Shown in pieces: positions 8,883 to 17,234 of a stretch of 64,000 nt of DNA. Both the position numbers and the translations under genes were made by a program. Positions within the stretch are counted from its first letter, which is position 1. Each line of letters starts with the position of its first letter. The stretch is from NCBI RefSeq assembly GCF_000159695.1, contig NZ_CM000955.1, positions 693,473 through 757,472 of the forward strand. The letters run 5' to 3'. The DNA is from Finegoldia magna ATCC 53516 (lineage in GTDB: Bacteria > Bacillota > Clostridia > Tissierellales > Peptoniphilaceae). Under the pieces are notes generated by a model. It worked only from the letters and a program-made list of their open reading frames with translations. It did not search any database and was not told the DNA's origin.

Positions 8883-9632
8883 AATCATGACCACCCGTAA
8901 AACGGGTGGTTTGTTCAAGGGCTATAAGCCCGAGTGATACCAACCAGCGTCTCAAGGCGCTGGTTTTCACTCCGTTCAAACCTAACTGTTTTTGCCACTT
9001 TAGCCTATCTCTGAAAGGGATTTTTAATTTCTATTTCATAAACGGATCTGTATATTCTTTTACACTCAATTTATCAAGTGCTATATCATGTTGCTCTTGT
9101 TCTCTTATATATTTTGCTATTGTCTTTTCATTCAATCCCACTGTGCTCACATAATATCCTTCTGCCCAAAAATGACGATTGCCAAATTTGTATTTTAAAT
9201 TCGCATGTCTGTCAAACATCATTAGAGCACTTTTCCCTTTTAAATATCCCATAAAACTTGATACTGATATTTTGGATGGAATGCTTACTAACATGTGTAC
9301 ATGATCTGGCATCATATGCCCTTCTATTATTTCTACTCCTTTGTATTTACAAAGTAATTTGAATATTTCTATGAGACTTTCTCTATATTGATAAAATATC
9401 ACTTTTCGTCTATACTTTGGAGTGAAGACTATGTGATACTTGCACATCCATTTTGTGTGAGACAATGAATTAGTTTTATTTGCCATAAAATCACCTCTTA
9501 TTATTTTAGGTCTGAACAACTCTATTATAATACTTGGTGATTTTTTTGGTATAACCTAAGAACGCCTACCCGCATAGCGGGTAGTTTATTGTTTCGTTCG
9601 CAAGCGAACTCAACTGACTAAAGTCATCAAAT
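8883..9632 (-). mobile_element. IS200-type insertion sequence, copy 1
   Basis: A 750-bp segment recurs at 52331-53080 with no difference that I can see. It holds one tnpA gene and no tnpB. Subterminal hairpins lie at each end: CCACCCG/CGGGTGG near 8890-8910 and CTACCCG/CGGGTAG near 9568-9590. These fit the imperfect palindromes that Y1 transposases recognise instead of terminal inverted repeats. A further GC-rich hairpin (CCAGCG/CGCTGG) follows tnpA. The upstream end abuts the U-tract of the alsT terminator. Boundaries are those of the shared sequence, so one or a few bases may be target. Confidence 0.92.
9031..9486 (-). CDS. tnpA: IS200-family Y1 transposase TnpA
   Basis: A single-strand DNA transposase of the HUH superfamily, 151 aa, normal for IS200. 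The metal-binding HUH motif is HVH in MPDHVHMLVSIP. The catalytic Tyr with its helper Gln four residues on is YIREQ near the C-terminus. The conserved FMGYLKGKSALMMFDRHANLK block is present with one or two changes from the typical form. The start at 9486 follows AAGAGGTG; an upstream in-frame extension to 9519 has no ribosome binding site. The gene looks intact. Confidence 0.93.
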   Translation of the reverse strand: MANKTNSLSHTKWMCKYHIVFTPKYRRKVIFYQYRESLIEIFKLLCKYKGVEIIEGHMMPDHVHMLVSIPSKISVSSFMGYLKGKSALMMFDRHANLKYKFGNRHFWAEGYYVSTVGLNEKTIAKYIREQEQHDIALDKLSVKEYTDPFMK

Positions 9633-9656
9633 AAAAAACACCACTTTCGTGATGTT
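9633..9656 (-). terminator. Rho-independent terminator after alsT
   Basis: On the minus strand AACATCAC-GAAA-GTGGTGTT is followed by a T run that meets the end of the IS200 element. Confidence 0.85.
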
Positions 9657-9688
9657 TTTTATCTCTTATAAATAAATCTTGACTTATT

Positions 9689-11089
9689 TTATAATGAACC
9701 TTCTTTACCATTTGTTTCATAATGTAAGCTCATATTCTTAACGTGTTTATGAAGCATGATGATAGCGATAATGTTTGGTATAACCATTAATGAGTTTGTT
9801 AAGTCTGCTGTGTTCCATACTAAATCTACTTCTTGTAAAGAACCTGCAATGATACATAACAATACTAAAATTCTGTAAGGCCACAAACCTTTATGACCGA
9901 ATAAGAATCTGATGTTTGTTTCACCAAAGTAGTACCAACCAACTATTGTTGTAAATGCGAAGAATCCTAATGCTACTGCAAGTAGAACTGTTCCTTTTGT
10001 ACCGAATGCTCTTGTGAAAGCTTCTTGAGTAACTAGAGCTCCGTTCAAGCCTTTATCTGTCCAAGCACCTGTTACTAAAATCATTAATGCAGTTACTGTA
10101 CAAATAACAATTGTATCGATGAATACACCAACCATAGCTGTATAACCTTGTAATACAGGGTGAGCTACGTGAGCTGTAGCATGAGCATGTGGTGTAGAAC
10201 CCATACCAGCTTCATTAGAGAATAATCCTCTACCAACACCTTTAGCCGCTGCTGCTTTAATTGTGATACCCATTGCACCACCAAGAGCTGCTTCAGGATT
10301 GAATGCTGCTTGGAATATAAGTTTAAATGCTGGTCCAATTTGATCATGGAATTTAACCATCATTACTATTGCTGCAACTATATAAATCAATGCCATGATT
10401 GGAACAACTAATTGTGCAAAGTTTGCAATTCTCTTAATACCACCAATGAATACTCCACCAGCTAATACTGCAACTACTATACCAACAATTATCGGATTAA
10501 GGTGTCCACCTGCTCCTTCAACTGCTGCTACAACACTTGTTGCGATTGAGTTTGATTGAACTATGTTTCCTACGAATCCTAATGCAATTACTATTAAAAT
10601 TGCAAATGCTACTGACATTACTTTTGCTAATCCAGGATGAGTTGGTCCAATACCATTTTTAATGTAGTAAGCAGGACCTCCGACGTAGTTACCTTCGTCG
10701 TCTTTTTCTCTAAATTTTTGTGCTAAAGTTGCTTCGGCATAGATTGTTGCCATACCTAATATTGCTGCAAGCCACATCCAGAAAATTGCTCCTGGACCAC
10801 CTGCCATGATTGCTGTTGCAACCCCTGCAACGTTTCCAGTACCTACTTGCGCTGCAATTGCTACTGCTAATGCTTGGAAAGAAGATACTCCTTCATCTTC
10901 AGATTTCTTTTCTTTTGAGAAAACTCCCCCAAAAGTTTGTTTAAATGCTGCGCCTAATTTTCTAAATTGCACGCCTTTTGAATAGATTGTGTAGAATATA
11001 CCGCAACCTAAAAGTGCAATCAATAAAATGTTGTTACTTAGAAAACTGTTGATGGCCACTATGGTATCGTTTAATGCTTTTTGATCCAT
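9689..11089 (-). CDS. Sodium:alanine/glycine symporter (AGCS family)
   Basis: A 466 aa integral membrane protein with about ten hydrophobic segments. It carries the AGCS signatures QVGTGNVAGVATAIMAGGPG near residue 95 and GRGLFSNEAGMGSTPHAHA near 288. These proteins import alanine or glycine with Na+. It lies next to trxB and the glycine reductase genes, so glycine uptake for Stickland fermentation is a reasonable inference. AAGGAGG precedes the ATG. It is divergent from trxB across 437 bp and ends in its own terminator. Confidence 0.93.
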   Translation of the reverse strand: MDQKALNDTIVAINSFLSNNILLIALLGCGIFYTIYSKGVQFRKLGAAFKQTFGGVFSKEKKSEDEGVSSFQALAVAIAAQVGTGNVAGVATAIMAGGPGAIFWMWLAAILGMATIYAEATLAQKFREKDDEGNYVGGPAYYIKNGIGPTHPGLAKVMSVAFAILIVIALGFVGNIVQSNSIATSVVAAVEGAGGHLNPIIVGIVVAVLAGGVFIGGIKRIANFAQLVVPIMALIYIVAAIVMMVKFHDQIGPAFKLIFQAAFNPEAALGGAMGITIKAAAAKGVGRGLFSNEAGMGSTPHAHATAHVAHPVLQGYTAMVGVFIDTIVICTVTALMILVTGAWTDKGLNGALVTQEAFTRAFGTKGTVLLAVALGFFAFTTIVGWYYFGETNIRFLFGHKGLWPYRILVLLCIIAGSLQEVDLVWNTADLTNSLMVIPNIIAIIMLHKHVKNMSLHYETNGKEGSL

Positions 11090-11179
11090 AAAATTTCCTC
11101 CTTAAATTTTTTGAGATACTTGAAAACCTTTATTGTGATTATACTATGATACAACAAATCTTCTCTCAAATTTGCCTTT

Positions 11180-11238
11180 GTCAAGCATTTAACCTCTTAT
11201 ATCCTGGATTAATAAATAAATTAATGCGTATGCTTGAC
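11180..11238. repeat. 9-bp inverted repeat in the alsT/trxB intergenic region
   Basis: GTCAAGCAT (11180-11188) and ATGCTTGAC (11230-11238) are perfect inverted copies 41 bp apart, in the 437-bp region between the divergent symporter and trxB genes. It could be a regulator site pair or a leader stem. The rest of the region (11090-11526) is AT-rich. I see no glycine riboswitch core in it. Confidence 0.4.
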
Positions 11239-11460
11239 TAAGTAACTCTAACCAAATCACTTATGAAAATCTTTTCATATCTCTTACTATTATTATACTA
11301 TGTTTTTAGTAAAATGCAATAACTTTACTAAAATTTTTATTATTTTACAGATATTTATTGTTTTATTGTAAACTAACTGCTATATTACGCTAATATCCTA
11401 ATTGTTACATTTTTGTTATAATTATTTTTTCTTCTAACTAAACGCTTAATAGTGATTTTT

Positions 11461-11489
11461 TTGACCTTTTGTGATATTATTATTTATAG
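11461..11489 (+). promoter_or_regulatory. Probable promoter of trxB
   Basis: TTGACC at 11461-11466, 17 bases, then TTATAG at 11484-11489, about 38 bp before the start codon. The -10 match is moderate. Confidence 0.45.
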
Positions 11490-11526
11490 AGTTCTTACTC
11501 TAAAAGAATTTAAGGAGTGAATTTAC

Positions 11527-12459
11527 ATGTATGATTTAATTATTATTGGTGCCGGCCCTGCTGGTTTATCAGCTGGTTTATACGCTGCACGTGCTAAAAT
11601 GAACACATTGATAGTTGAAAAAGAAAAAACTGGTGGTCAAATCACTACTACTGATTCTATTGAAAACTATCCAGGTGGAATTGTTGGAGAATCTGGTCCA
11701 AGCTTAATCAAAAAAATGGCTGACCAAATCGACAACTTCGGTCTTGAAATTAGAAGAGCAGATGTTGTTGACGTTGATTTTTCTGACAAAGTTAAAAAAC
11801 TTACATTAAAAAATGGAGATGTATTAGAAGCTAAAGCAGTTATTATAGCTACTGGTGCTGCTCCAAGAAAATTAGGATGCCCTGGTGAAAAAGAATTCAC
11901 TGGTAAAGGTGTATCTTACTGTGCAACTTGTGATGCAGATTTCTTTACTGACTTAGAAGTATTCGTTGTTGGTAGTGGTAACTCTGCAGTTGAAGAAGCT
12001 ACTTACTTAACAAAATTTGCTAGAAAAGTTACTCTTTTAGTTAGAGGCGATCACTTAAAATGTGATAAGACTGCTGAAGACGAAGCAAAGGAATGCGATA
12101 ACTTATCTATGAGATTCAACACTTCTATTAAAGAAATCAAAGGTGAAGGAATCTTGGAATCAATCGTTATGGTTGACAAAGAGTCAGGTAACGAAGAAGA
12201 ATACCACTGTGACGAAGATGACGGAACAATGGGTGTATTCGTATTCGTAGGTACAATCCCTTACTCAGATGTATTCAAAGGTAAAATCGAATTAGATGAA
12301 TACGGATATGTTTTAGCTGACGAAGAAATGCACACTAACGTTGAAGGCGTTTATGTAGCTGGTGATGTTAGACAAAAAACTCTACGTCAAGTAGTTACAG
12401 CTGCTGCAGACGGCGCTATCGCTGCTACTCAAGCTGAAAAATACGTAGATAAATTCTAA
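11527..12459 (+). CDS. trxB: Thioredoxin reductase
   Basis: NADPH-dependent flavoenzyme that reduces thioredoxin. Of 310 aa, the FAD-binding GAGPAGLSAGLYAAR is at residues 8-22, the redox-active CATC at 132-135, the NAD(P) loop GSGNSAVEEA near 151-160, and the second FAD motif EGVYVAGDVR near 273-282. It is followed by a terminator and then grdA, and lies close to trxA. With TrxA it is expected to supply electrons to selenoprotein A of glycine reductase, as known in other Stickland fermenters. AAGGAGTG precedes the ATG. Confidence 0.96.
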   Translation: MYDLIIIGAGPAGLSAGLYAARAKMNTLIVEKEKTGGQITTTDSIENYPGGIVGESGPSLIKKMADQIDNFGLEIRRADVVDVDFSDKVKKLTLKNGDVLEAKAVIIATGAAPRKLGCPGEKEFTGKGVSYCATCDADFFTDLEVFVVGSGNSAVEEATYLTKFARKVTLLVRGDHLKCDKTAEDEAKECDNLSMRFNTSIKEIKGEGILESIVMVDKESGNEEEYHCDEDDGTMGVFVFVGTIPYSDVFKGKIELDEYGYVLADEEMHTNVEGVYVAGDVRQKTLRQVVTAAADGAIAATQAEKYVDKF

Positions 12460-12487
12460 TTTTCATTTATTGAGATTTTCTATAAAA

Positions 12488-12527
12488 GAATTGCAGATTT
12501 CTGCTGTGAAATTTGCAATTTTTTTTT
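12488..12527 (+). terminator. Rho-independent terminator after trxB
   Basis: GAATTGCAGATTTC pairs with GAAATTTGCAATTT, followed by nine T. It separates trxB from the first grdA. Confidence 0.85.
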
Positions 12528-12634
12528 ATTATGATATTATAATGATGTCAACGAACGATAGGCGTTCGATTGTGGTAATTTCATTCTTCTTATTAGAATG
12601 AAAAATATATTTTAAAATAAAGAAAGGATGTATT

Positions 12635-13111
12635 ATGGGTTTTTTAGAAAATAAAAAAGTTATAATCATTGGAGACCGTGACGGAATTCCTGGTCTTGCA
12701 ATTGAAACATGTGTAAACACAGTAGAAAATACAGAAGTAATTTTCTCAAGTACTGAATGCTTTGTCTGAACTAGCGCAGGAGCTATGGACTTAGAAAACC
12801 AAAAGAGAGTTAAAGACTTCGCTGAACAATACGGAGCTGAAAACGTAGTGGTTCTTCTAGGTGCCGCAGAAGCTGAAGCTGCAGGTCTTGCAGCTGAAAC
12901 AGTAACAGCAGGTGACCCAACATTCGCAGGCCCATTAGCAGGCGTTGAACTTGGATTGTTAGTTTACCATGTTGTTGAAGAAGAATGTAAAGAACAATTT
13001 GATGCTGACGTTTATGATGAACAAGTTGGTATGATGGAAATGGTTCTTGACGTTGATGAAATCGCTGAAGAAATGAACGATATCAGAAGCGATTATTGTA
13101 AATTTTTATAA
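12635..13111 (+). CDS. grdA: Glycine reductase selenoprotein A, copy 1 (UGA = Sec)
   Basis: Selenoprotein A takes the carboxymethyl group from GrdB as Se-carboxymethyl-selenocysteine and passes it to GrdC/GrdD. The frame runs from ATG 12635 through an in-frame TGA at 12767-12769 (codon 45) to 13111, 158 residues in all. The redox motif is CFVUTSAG (residues 42-49), with U the selenocysteine. Simple ORF callers would see only the part from 12785. A small stem TAGC/GCTA right after the TGA is the likely bacterial SECIS. AGAAAGGATG precedes the ATG. Unlike copy 2 it stands alone between two terminators. From the Sec codon on, its protein is identical to copy 2 (18584). Confidence 0.95.
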
Positions 13112-13164
13112 AATCTAACATTTCACTTAAAGTGAATATTCTTCTTATTATTATTTAAAAAGAA

Positions 13165-13194
13165 AACAGCCTATAATTAGGCTGTTTTTTTGTT
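13165..13194 (+). terminator. Rho-independent terminator after grdA copy 1
   Basis: AACAGCC-TATAATTA-GGCTGTT stem with a T run. Confidence 0.88.
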
Positions 13195-13271
13195 GGATAT
13201 TCGATTTTTATAATAAATTATTTTGTTATTAATTTATCTGATTAATAGTAAATTCTTATAAATAAGCTCAT

Positions 13272-13302
13272 AAAAAAAGTCAGCGATGTAAAATCGCCAA
13301 CT
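13272..13302 (-). terminator. Terminator after the YkvI-like gene
   Basis: On the minus strand AGTTGGCGAT pairs with ATCGCTGACT (with two mismatched or wobble positions) and a seven-T run follows. Confidence 0.7.
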
Positions 13303-13305
13303 AAT

Positions 13306-14439
13306 TTAATCTTCAAATTCAATATTATTTCTTTGTGCAGCTTCCATTCTTTGTTTTTTAGCTTTTCCAGATGCACTTCTATAAATCATCCATGCTAAAA
13401 GAACCATTCCTATATATCCATTTACAACGTAAACGATGTTTACTAATGAGTCAAACTTCAAAGTCAATCCAATGATTGCCCCAACTATACCAGCTATTAA
13501 AGTAAATAATTTGTATTTCTTTGTGCCTTCATCAAAGAATCTTCCAGTTACTGTCCATAATAATGGAACAGATGTTGTAAATATACCTAGCATTATAAAT
13601 ATTGAAAATACTGTTGCAAGGACTGGATGAATTTTACCAGCTAATACCAACACTGGAATTTGTGAGTCGTATAATTCAGGAATTGATAAAATGATTGCTA
13701 TACTCATGATGAATATCGCAACTGAAAATCCTGTAGATCCAACGAAAACTCCAGCTTCTGCATCTTTTAAGCTTTTTGCAGTGTTTCCAACTTCTGCCAA
13801 GAAAGCAACCAACCATATCATATTAAACCCTACATATGAACCAGCTGCTAGGAAGAAGTTCTTACTAGCTACTTTAATTTCTCCACTGTTAACTAATTTT
13901 TCAATAAGATCAAGACTTGATTGTAAATTACCCATATTCATGAAAATAGAAATCAACCCAATTACGATTGCCATTATCGCAATAACTGGTCCAATTTTCC
14001 CAATAACATCTACAATTTTACCTAATCCAAGCATTACGACTAAAATAACAACCGCAGCCATAATAGCTCCACCAACATATTTCGGTGCATTAAAGTGTTG
14101 AACAGCTGTAGCTTGTGCACCAGCAATCATTACTGTATAAGATAAGAAAATAAAAAATACTGCGTAGTAATCTACGATAGTTCCTATCTTATTTCCACAC
14201 ATCAATTTGTAAATTTCATTTGGTTTTTCGAATTTTGAATAATAACCGTCATTTAAGAATGATAATCCTGCAAACGTAAACAAACCAAAACAAATCATAA
14301 TTCCTATAAGTCCATATAGTCTATATGAAGAAAAGAATTGTAAAATTTCTTGGCCCGTTGCAAATCCAGAGCCTATAAGTAATGCAATAAACGCTCCAGC
14401 ATAGGTGATTACCTGACCTATGTTATACTTTTGTTTCAT
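13306..14439 (-). CDS. YkvI-like membrane transporter
   Basis: A 377 aa protein with about ten membrane segments and a charged C-terminal tail. The opening GQVITYAGAFIALLIGSGFA with an unwound Gly-rich first helix, and GSYVGFNMIWLVAFLAEVG further on, match the uncharacterised YkvI family related to LeuT/APC-type amino acid transporters. AGGAGG precedes the ATG. It lies between grdA and selA on the opposite strand; an amino acid substrate linked to Stickland metabolism is a guess from position. It is its own unit with a terminator. Confidence 0.78.
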   Translation of the reverse strand: MKQKYNIGQVITYAGAFIALLIGSGFATGQEILQFFSSYRLYGLIGIMICFGLFTFAGLSFLNDGYYSKFEKPNEIYKLMCGNKIGTIVDYYAVFFIFLSYTVMIAGAQATAVQHFNAPKYVGGAIMAAVVILVVMLGLGKIVDVIGKIGPVIAIMAIVIGLISIFMNMGNLQSSLDLIEKLVNSGEIKVASKNFFLAAGSYVGFNMIWLVAFLAEVGNTAKSLKDAEAGVFVGSTGFSVAIFIMSIAIILSIPELYDSQIPVLVLAGKIHPVLATVFSIFIMLGIFTTSVPLLWTVTGRFFDEGTKKYKLFTLIAGIVGAIIGLTLKFDSLVNIVYVVNGYIGMVLLAWMIYRSASGKAKKQRMEAAQRNNIEFED

Positions 14440-14658
14440 AATTTACCTCCTATTGATTTTTCTTCTGATTGACATTATTTAGTGTATCGTTTTCCAAAAA
14501 ATGCAAAGAGTTAAATATTATTAACTTAAAAATTTTACATTAAAACAATAAACAGTAAAAAAACAAGGATTAAATCCTTTTTAGTCATTATAACATATTA
14601 ATTCTAACTTTGTAAATATTTTCCTACATTTTTTCTAAATTTGTTGTTCAAAAAGTCA

Positions 14659-14687
14659 AAAACCCCGAATAAATAATCCGGGATTTT
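14659..14687 (-). terminator. Rho-independent terminator after selA
   Basis: CCCGGAT/ATTCGGGG stem on the minus strand, followed by a T run. Confidence 0.88.
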
Positions 14688-14699
14688 CCTCATAATTCT

Positions 14700-16088
14700 C
14701 TACAATATATTAGATTTAATTACATTTACAATTCTTTCAAAATCTTTTTCGAAAACACACCTTAAATCCATGAAGAATGTGTCGTCATGAACAGTTCCAA
14801 TGATATGTTCATCAGATAATCTAAGTCTACGTTCAAATTCCGATACTTTCATTTCTGGTTTAACGGCAATAGAATACGAATTTAATTTGTCTAATGGATA
14901 TGCTCCACCGCCAACTTCGCTTTGAGATTCTACAATTTCCATATTAAGTTCCACTTCTTTTTCTATCATAGATTTAAGTTTTTCAGCTTTTCTAAGAATT
15001 TCTTCTTTTGGCATGGATATCATCTTCAAAGTTGGGATGTTTGCAATTGCCTTTTCATCATCTAAGTAGAATTTGAGAGTTTCTTCCAAAGCACCTAATG
15101 TAAACTTATCAACTCTGAATGCTCTCAACAATTGATTCTTCTTGATTTTAGATATCAATTCTTTCTTTCCAACTATAATTCCTGCTTGAGGTCCACCTAA
15201 AATCTTGTCACCAGAGAATGATACCAAATCAATTCCTTCATTAATACAATCCTTGACAGTTCTCTCGTAACTAAGTCCAAACTTAGACAAATCAATCAAA
15301 GAACCTGAACCCAAATCTTCTATTAAATGTATGCCTTTTTCATCACACAAATCTCTCAATTCATCTCCACTTACGCTCTCACTAAATCCTACTACAGAAT
15401 AATTTGAAGTGTGAACTTTCATGATAAGCGCAGTTTCTTCATTAATATTATCTTCGTAATCGTATAAGTGTGTTTTGTTAGTTGAACCAACCTCCACTAA
15501 TTTAGCACCGGATTTTTCCATAATTGAAGATATTCTAAAAGATCCACCAACCTCAACTAGTTCTCCTCTACTTATGATAGCTTGTTTGTTTTGAGCTAAA
15601 GTATTTAAAGCAAGAAAAACAGCAGCTGCATTATTGTTTACAACTACAGCATCCTCGGCTTTTGTAATTCTTTTTAAAAGTTCTACAGCGTGAACATATC
15701 TGGAGCCTCTTTTGCCTTCATCTAAGTCGTACTCTAAGTTAGAATAATTTCCAGCGATTTTACACAAGTTATCTACAACTTTTTCATTTAACAATGATCT
15801 ACCAAGGTTTGTATGTAAAATAACCCCCGTTGCATTTATTACTGGTTTCAATGATGGAGAAAAATTTTTGTCCATAAGTTCAAATGCTTTATCAATAACA
15901 TCTTTGTTATAAAAATCAAACTCTTCTTTATTTAATATTCTATTTCTAAAAAATTCTATAGATTCTCTTACAGAATCTTTAATTAAACCTTCAGGATATT
16001 CTTCATAAGCTTTTAAAATTTCTTCGGATTCTAAAATTTCTGAAACTTGAGGAAGTTTCTTGAACATTTCTTGTAAATTAGCTCCCAT
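14700..16088 (-). CDS. selA: L-seryl-tRNA(Sec) selenium transferase
   Basis: PLP enzyme that converts Ser-tRNA(Sec) to Sec-tRNA(Sec) with selenophosphate. Of about 462 aa, the SelA N-domain is followed by the PLP fold, with INATGVILHTNLGRS and the Schiff-base lysine in SFSGDKILGGPQAG. The length is normal. I choose the ATG at 16088: an upstream in-frame ATG at 16103 overlaps the GGAGG that is correctly spaced for 16088. It is divergent from the grd operon whose UGA codons need it. selB, selD and tRNA-Sec, also required, are not in this window. Confidence 0.95.
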   Translation of the reverse strand: MGANLQEMFKKLPQVSEILESEEILKAYEEYPEGLIKDSVRESIEFFRNRILNKEEFDFYNKDVIDKAFELMDKNFSPSLKPVINATGVILHTNLGRSLLNEKVVDNLCKIAGNYSNLEYDLDEGKRGSRYVHAVELLKRITKAEDAVVVNNNAAAVFLALNTLAQNKQAIISRGELVEVGGSFRISSIMEKSGAKLVEVGSTNKTHLYDYEDNINEETALIMKVHTSNYSVVGFSESVSGDELRDLCDEKGIHLIEDLGSGSLIDLSKFGLSYERTVKDCINEGIDLVSFSGDKILGGPQAGIIVGKKELISKIKKNQLLRAFRVDKFTLGALEETLKFYLDDEKAIANIPTLKMISMPKEEILRKAEKLKSMIEKEVELNMEIVESQSEVGGGAYPLDKLNSYSIAVKPEMKVSEFERRLRLSDEHIIGTVHDDTFFMDLRCVFEKDFERIVNVIKSNIL

Positions 16089-16128
16089 TTTTTTGGCCTC
16101 CATTTTCTTCTATATAATATATACGTAT

Positions 16129-16157
16129 TTGACATTAACTTATGAGTAAATTATAAT
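16129..16157 (+). promoter_or_regulatory. Consensus sigma-A promoter between selA and grdX
   Basis: TTGACA at 16129-16134, 17 bases, TATAAT at 16152-16157: a perfect vegetative promoter. It reads into a terminator hairpin only about 30 bp on. Confidence 0.8.
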
Positions 16158-16163
16158 ATAAGA

Positions 16164-16213
16164 GCAGAGAATTGTCTATCATATAGCGATTGGAAGATTG
16201 TAATCGCTTTTTT
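16164..16213 (+). ncRNA. Putative short RNA or attenuated leader upstream of grd operon
   Basis: The transcript expected from the consensus promoter begins near 16164. It ends at a GCGATT/AATCGC hairpin (16186-16207) with six T, so it would be about 50 nt. It holds no start codon with a ribosome binding site. It may be a stand-alone small RNA, or an attenuator letting some transcription run on into grdX, 206 bp further. I know of no matching family. The remainder of 16089-16418 is AT-rich and holds a second promoter. Confidence 0.5.
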
Positions 16214-16336
16214 AATCATAATAGAATTCGAATTTTTTATTTACGTATTAATGTTTTGGTTTTAACAAATTAAATTTCATTTAATAAAGTAATTTGTGAT
16301 TTTTTATGAGCGGTTATTATGATTTCCTATATATGA

Positions 16337-16364
16337 TTACATTTGAGTGATTTTGTTATATAAT
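16337..16364 (+). promoter_or_regulatory. Probable proximal promoter of the grd operon
   Basis: TTACAT (16337-16342), 16 bases, TATAAT (16359-16364), 55 bp before grdX. Confidence 0.55.
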
Positions 16365-16418
16365 AATATTGAGCTAGAAAATAGCTTATAACGAATCAAA
16401 AGACAGGTAGGGTAAAAG

Positions 16419-16793
16419 ATGTTATTAATCACAAACAATGAATTTTTTAAAGATGCTATCAAATGGAATGATGTGACAGTTGAATACATTGATATCGACT
16501 ACATCGGAATTTTGAAAAAAGCACGCGATTTAATTCATCAAAATTATCGCCTAGTCACTCACCCACTTTATGGATCAGTAAAACCTAACGAAACTGTTTT
16601 TAGATCCGTTATTTTGGAAAAGGGTGACAAATTTGATACTGATTCTTTGATGATGATTGAAGAATCTATCAACACTGCAACTAAGTTTATGAATATTTCT
16701 AAACCAAAGCGTTGGCCACCTGAAATCTTAGATGATTTTAGAGTTGTCGACTTCGACATAATCAGTCAAACTTTGGATAGAATATTAATATAA
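16419..16793 (+). CDS. grdX: GrdX-family protein
   Basis: A 124 aa soluble protein with the conserved block LVTHPLYGSVKPNETVFRSV in its middle and a C-terminal DFDIISQTLD. This matches GrdX, a small protein of unknown function typically encoded at the head of glycine and betaine reductase operons. AGGTAGGG lies upstream of the ATG. It is followed 21 bp on by trxA and starts the run grdX-trxA-grdE-grdA-grdB-grdC-grdD. No catalytic motif is visible. Confidence 0.87.
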   Translation: MLLITNNEFFKDAIKWNDVTVEYIDIDYIGILKKARDLIHQNYRLVTHPLYGSVKPNETVFRSVILEKGDKFDTDSLMMIEESINTATKFMNISKPKRWPPEILDDFRVVDFDIISQTLDRILI

Positions 16794-16814
16794 AAATTTT
16801 AGGAGGCATTTGAA

Positions 16815-17135
16815 ATGTTAGAATTAGACAAGAAAACTTTTGAACCAGAAGTATTAGAAGCTGAAGGATTAGTATTCGTAGACTTCTGGAGTGACGGATG
16901 TGAACCATGTAAGGCACTTATGCCAGGCGTTCATGAATTAGCTGAAAAATACGGTGACAAAATTAAATTCTGTTCACTAAACATTACTTCAGCTAGAAGA
17001 GTTGCTATCAAACAACAAGTATTAGGATTACCAACTATGTTAATGTACAAAGACGGTCAAAAAATTGATGAAATCAATAAAGATGACGCTAATTTGGAAA
17101 ACATAGAAGCAATGATCCAAAAACACTACAACTAA
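16815..17135 (+). CDS. trxA: Thioredoxin of the glycine reductase operon
   Basis: A 106 aa thioredoxin fold with the redox pair CEPC at residues 29-32 ([11 protein letters not shown]) in place of the usual WCGPC, and the cis-Pro loop LGLPTMLMY near 74-82. Atypical thioredoxins with this kind of motif accompany grd operons and reduce the selenenylsulfide of GrdA after each turnover; TrxB nearby is the likely electron donor. AGGAGG precedes the ATG. Confidence 0.93.
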   Translation: MLELDKKTFEPEVLEAEGLVFVDFWSDGCEPCKALMPGVHELAEKYGDKIKFCSLNITSARRVAIKQQVLGLPTMLMYKDGQKIDEINKDDANLENIEAMIQKHYN

Positions 17136-17171
17136 TCTCAAGCTAGATTAAAGTAGAAGTAAATTAGTTAA

Positions 17172-17204
17172 AAACTCATTAGGGGTCACTCCCCTATTGA
17201 GTTT
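17172..17204 (+). other. Intercistronic hairpin between trxA and grdE
   Basis: AAACTCA.TAGGGG pairs with CCCCTA.TGAGTTT around TCACT. It has no T run, so it is probably an mRNA processing or stabilising hairpin, or a weak attenuator that sets the higher level of downstream grd genes. Confidence 0.5.
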
Positions 17205-17234
17205 AAATAAAAAAATATTATAGGAGGTTAAGAT

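Noticed and set aside
8906..9154. 82 aa ORF inside IS200 on the plus strand, also in copy 2
   Set aside because: It is antisense to the tnpA 3' end and the end hairpins, present in both copies only because they are identical.
11090..11526. Glycine riboswitch ahead of the symporter or trxB
   Set aside because: No tandem aptamer core or conserved GGAGAG/CCGA-type blocks could be seen on either strand.
12785..13111. Separate 108 aa gene, and the matching one at 18734
   Set aside because: They are the 3' parts of grdA after the UGA selenocysteine codon; the frame upstream is conserved GrdA sequence.
16104..16418. tRNA-Sec (selC) next to selA
   Set aside because: No cloverleaf with a UCA anticodon, long acceptor stem and T arm is present; only the short hairpin unit.
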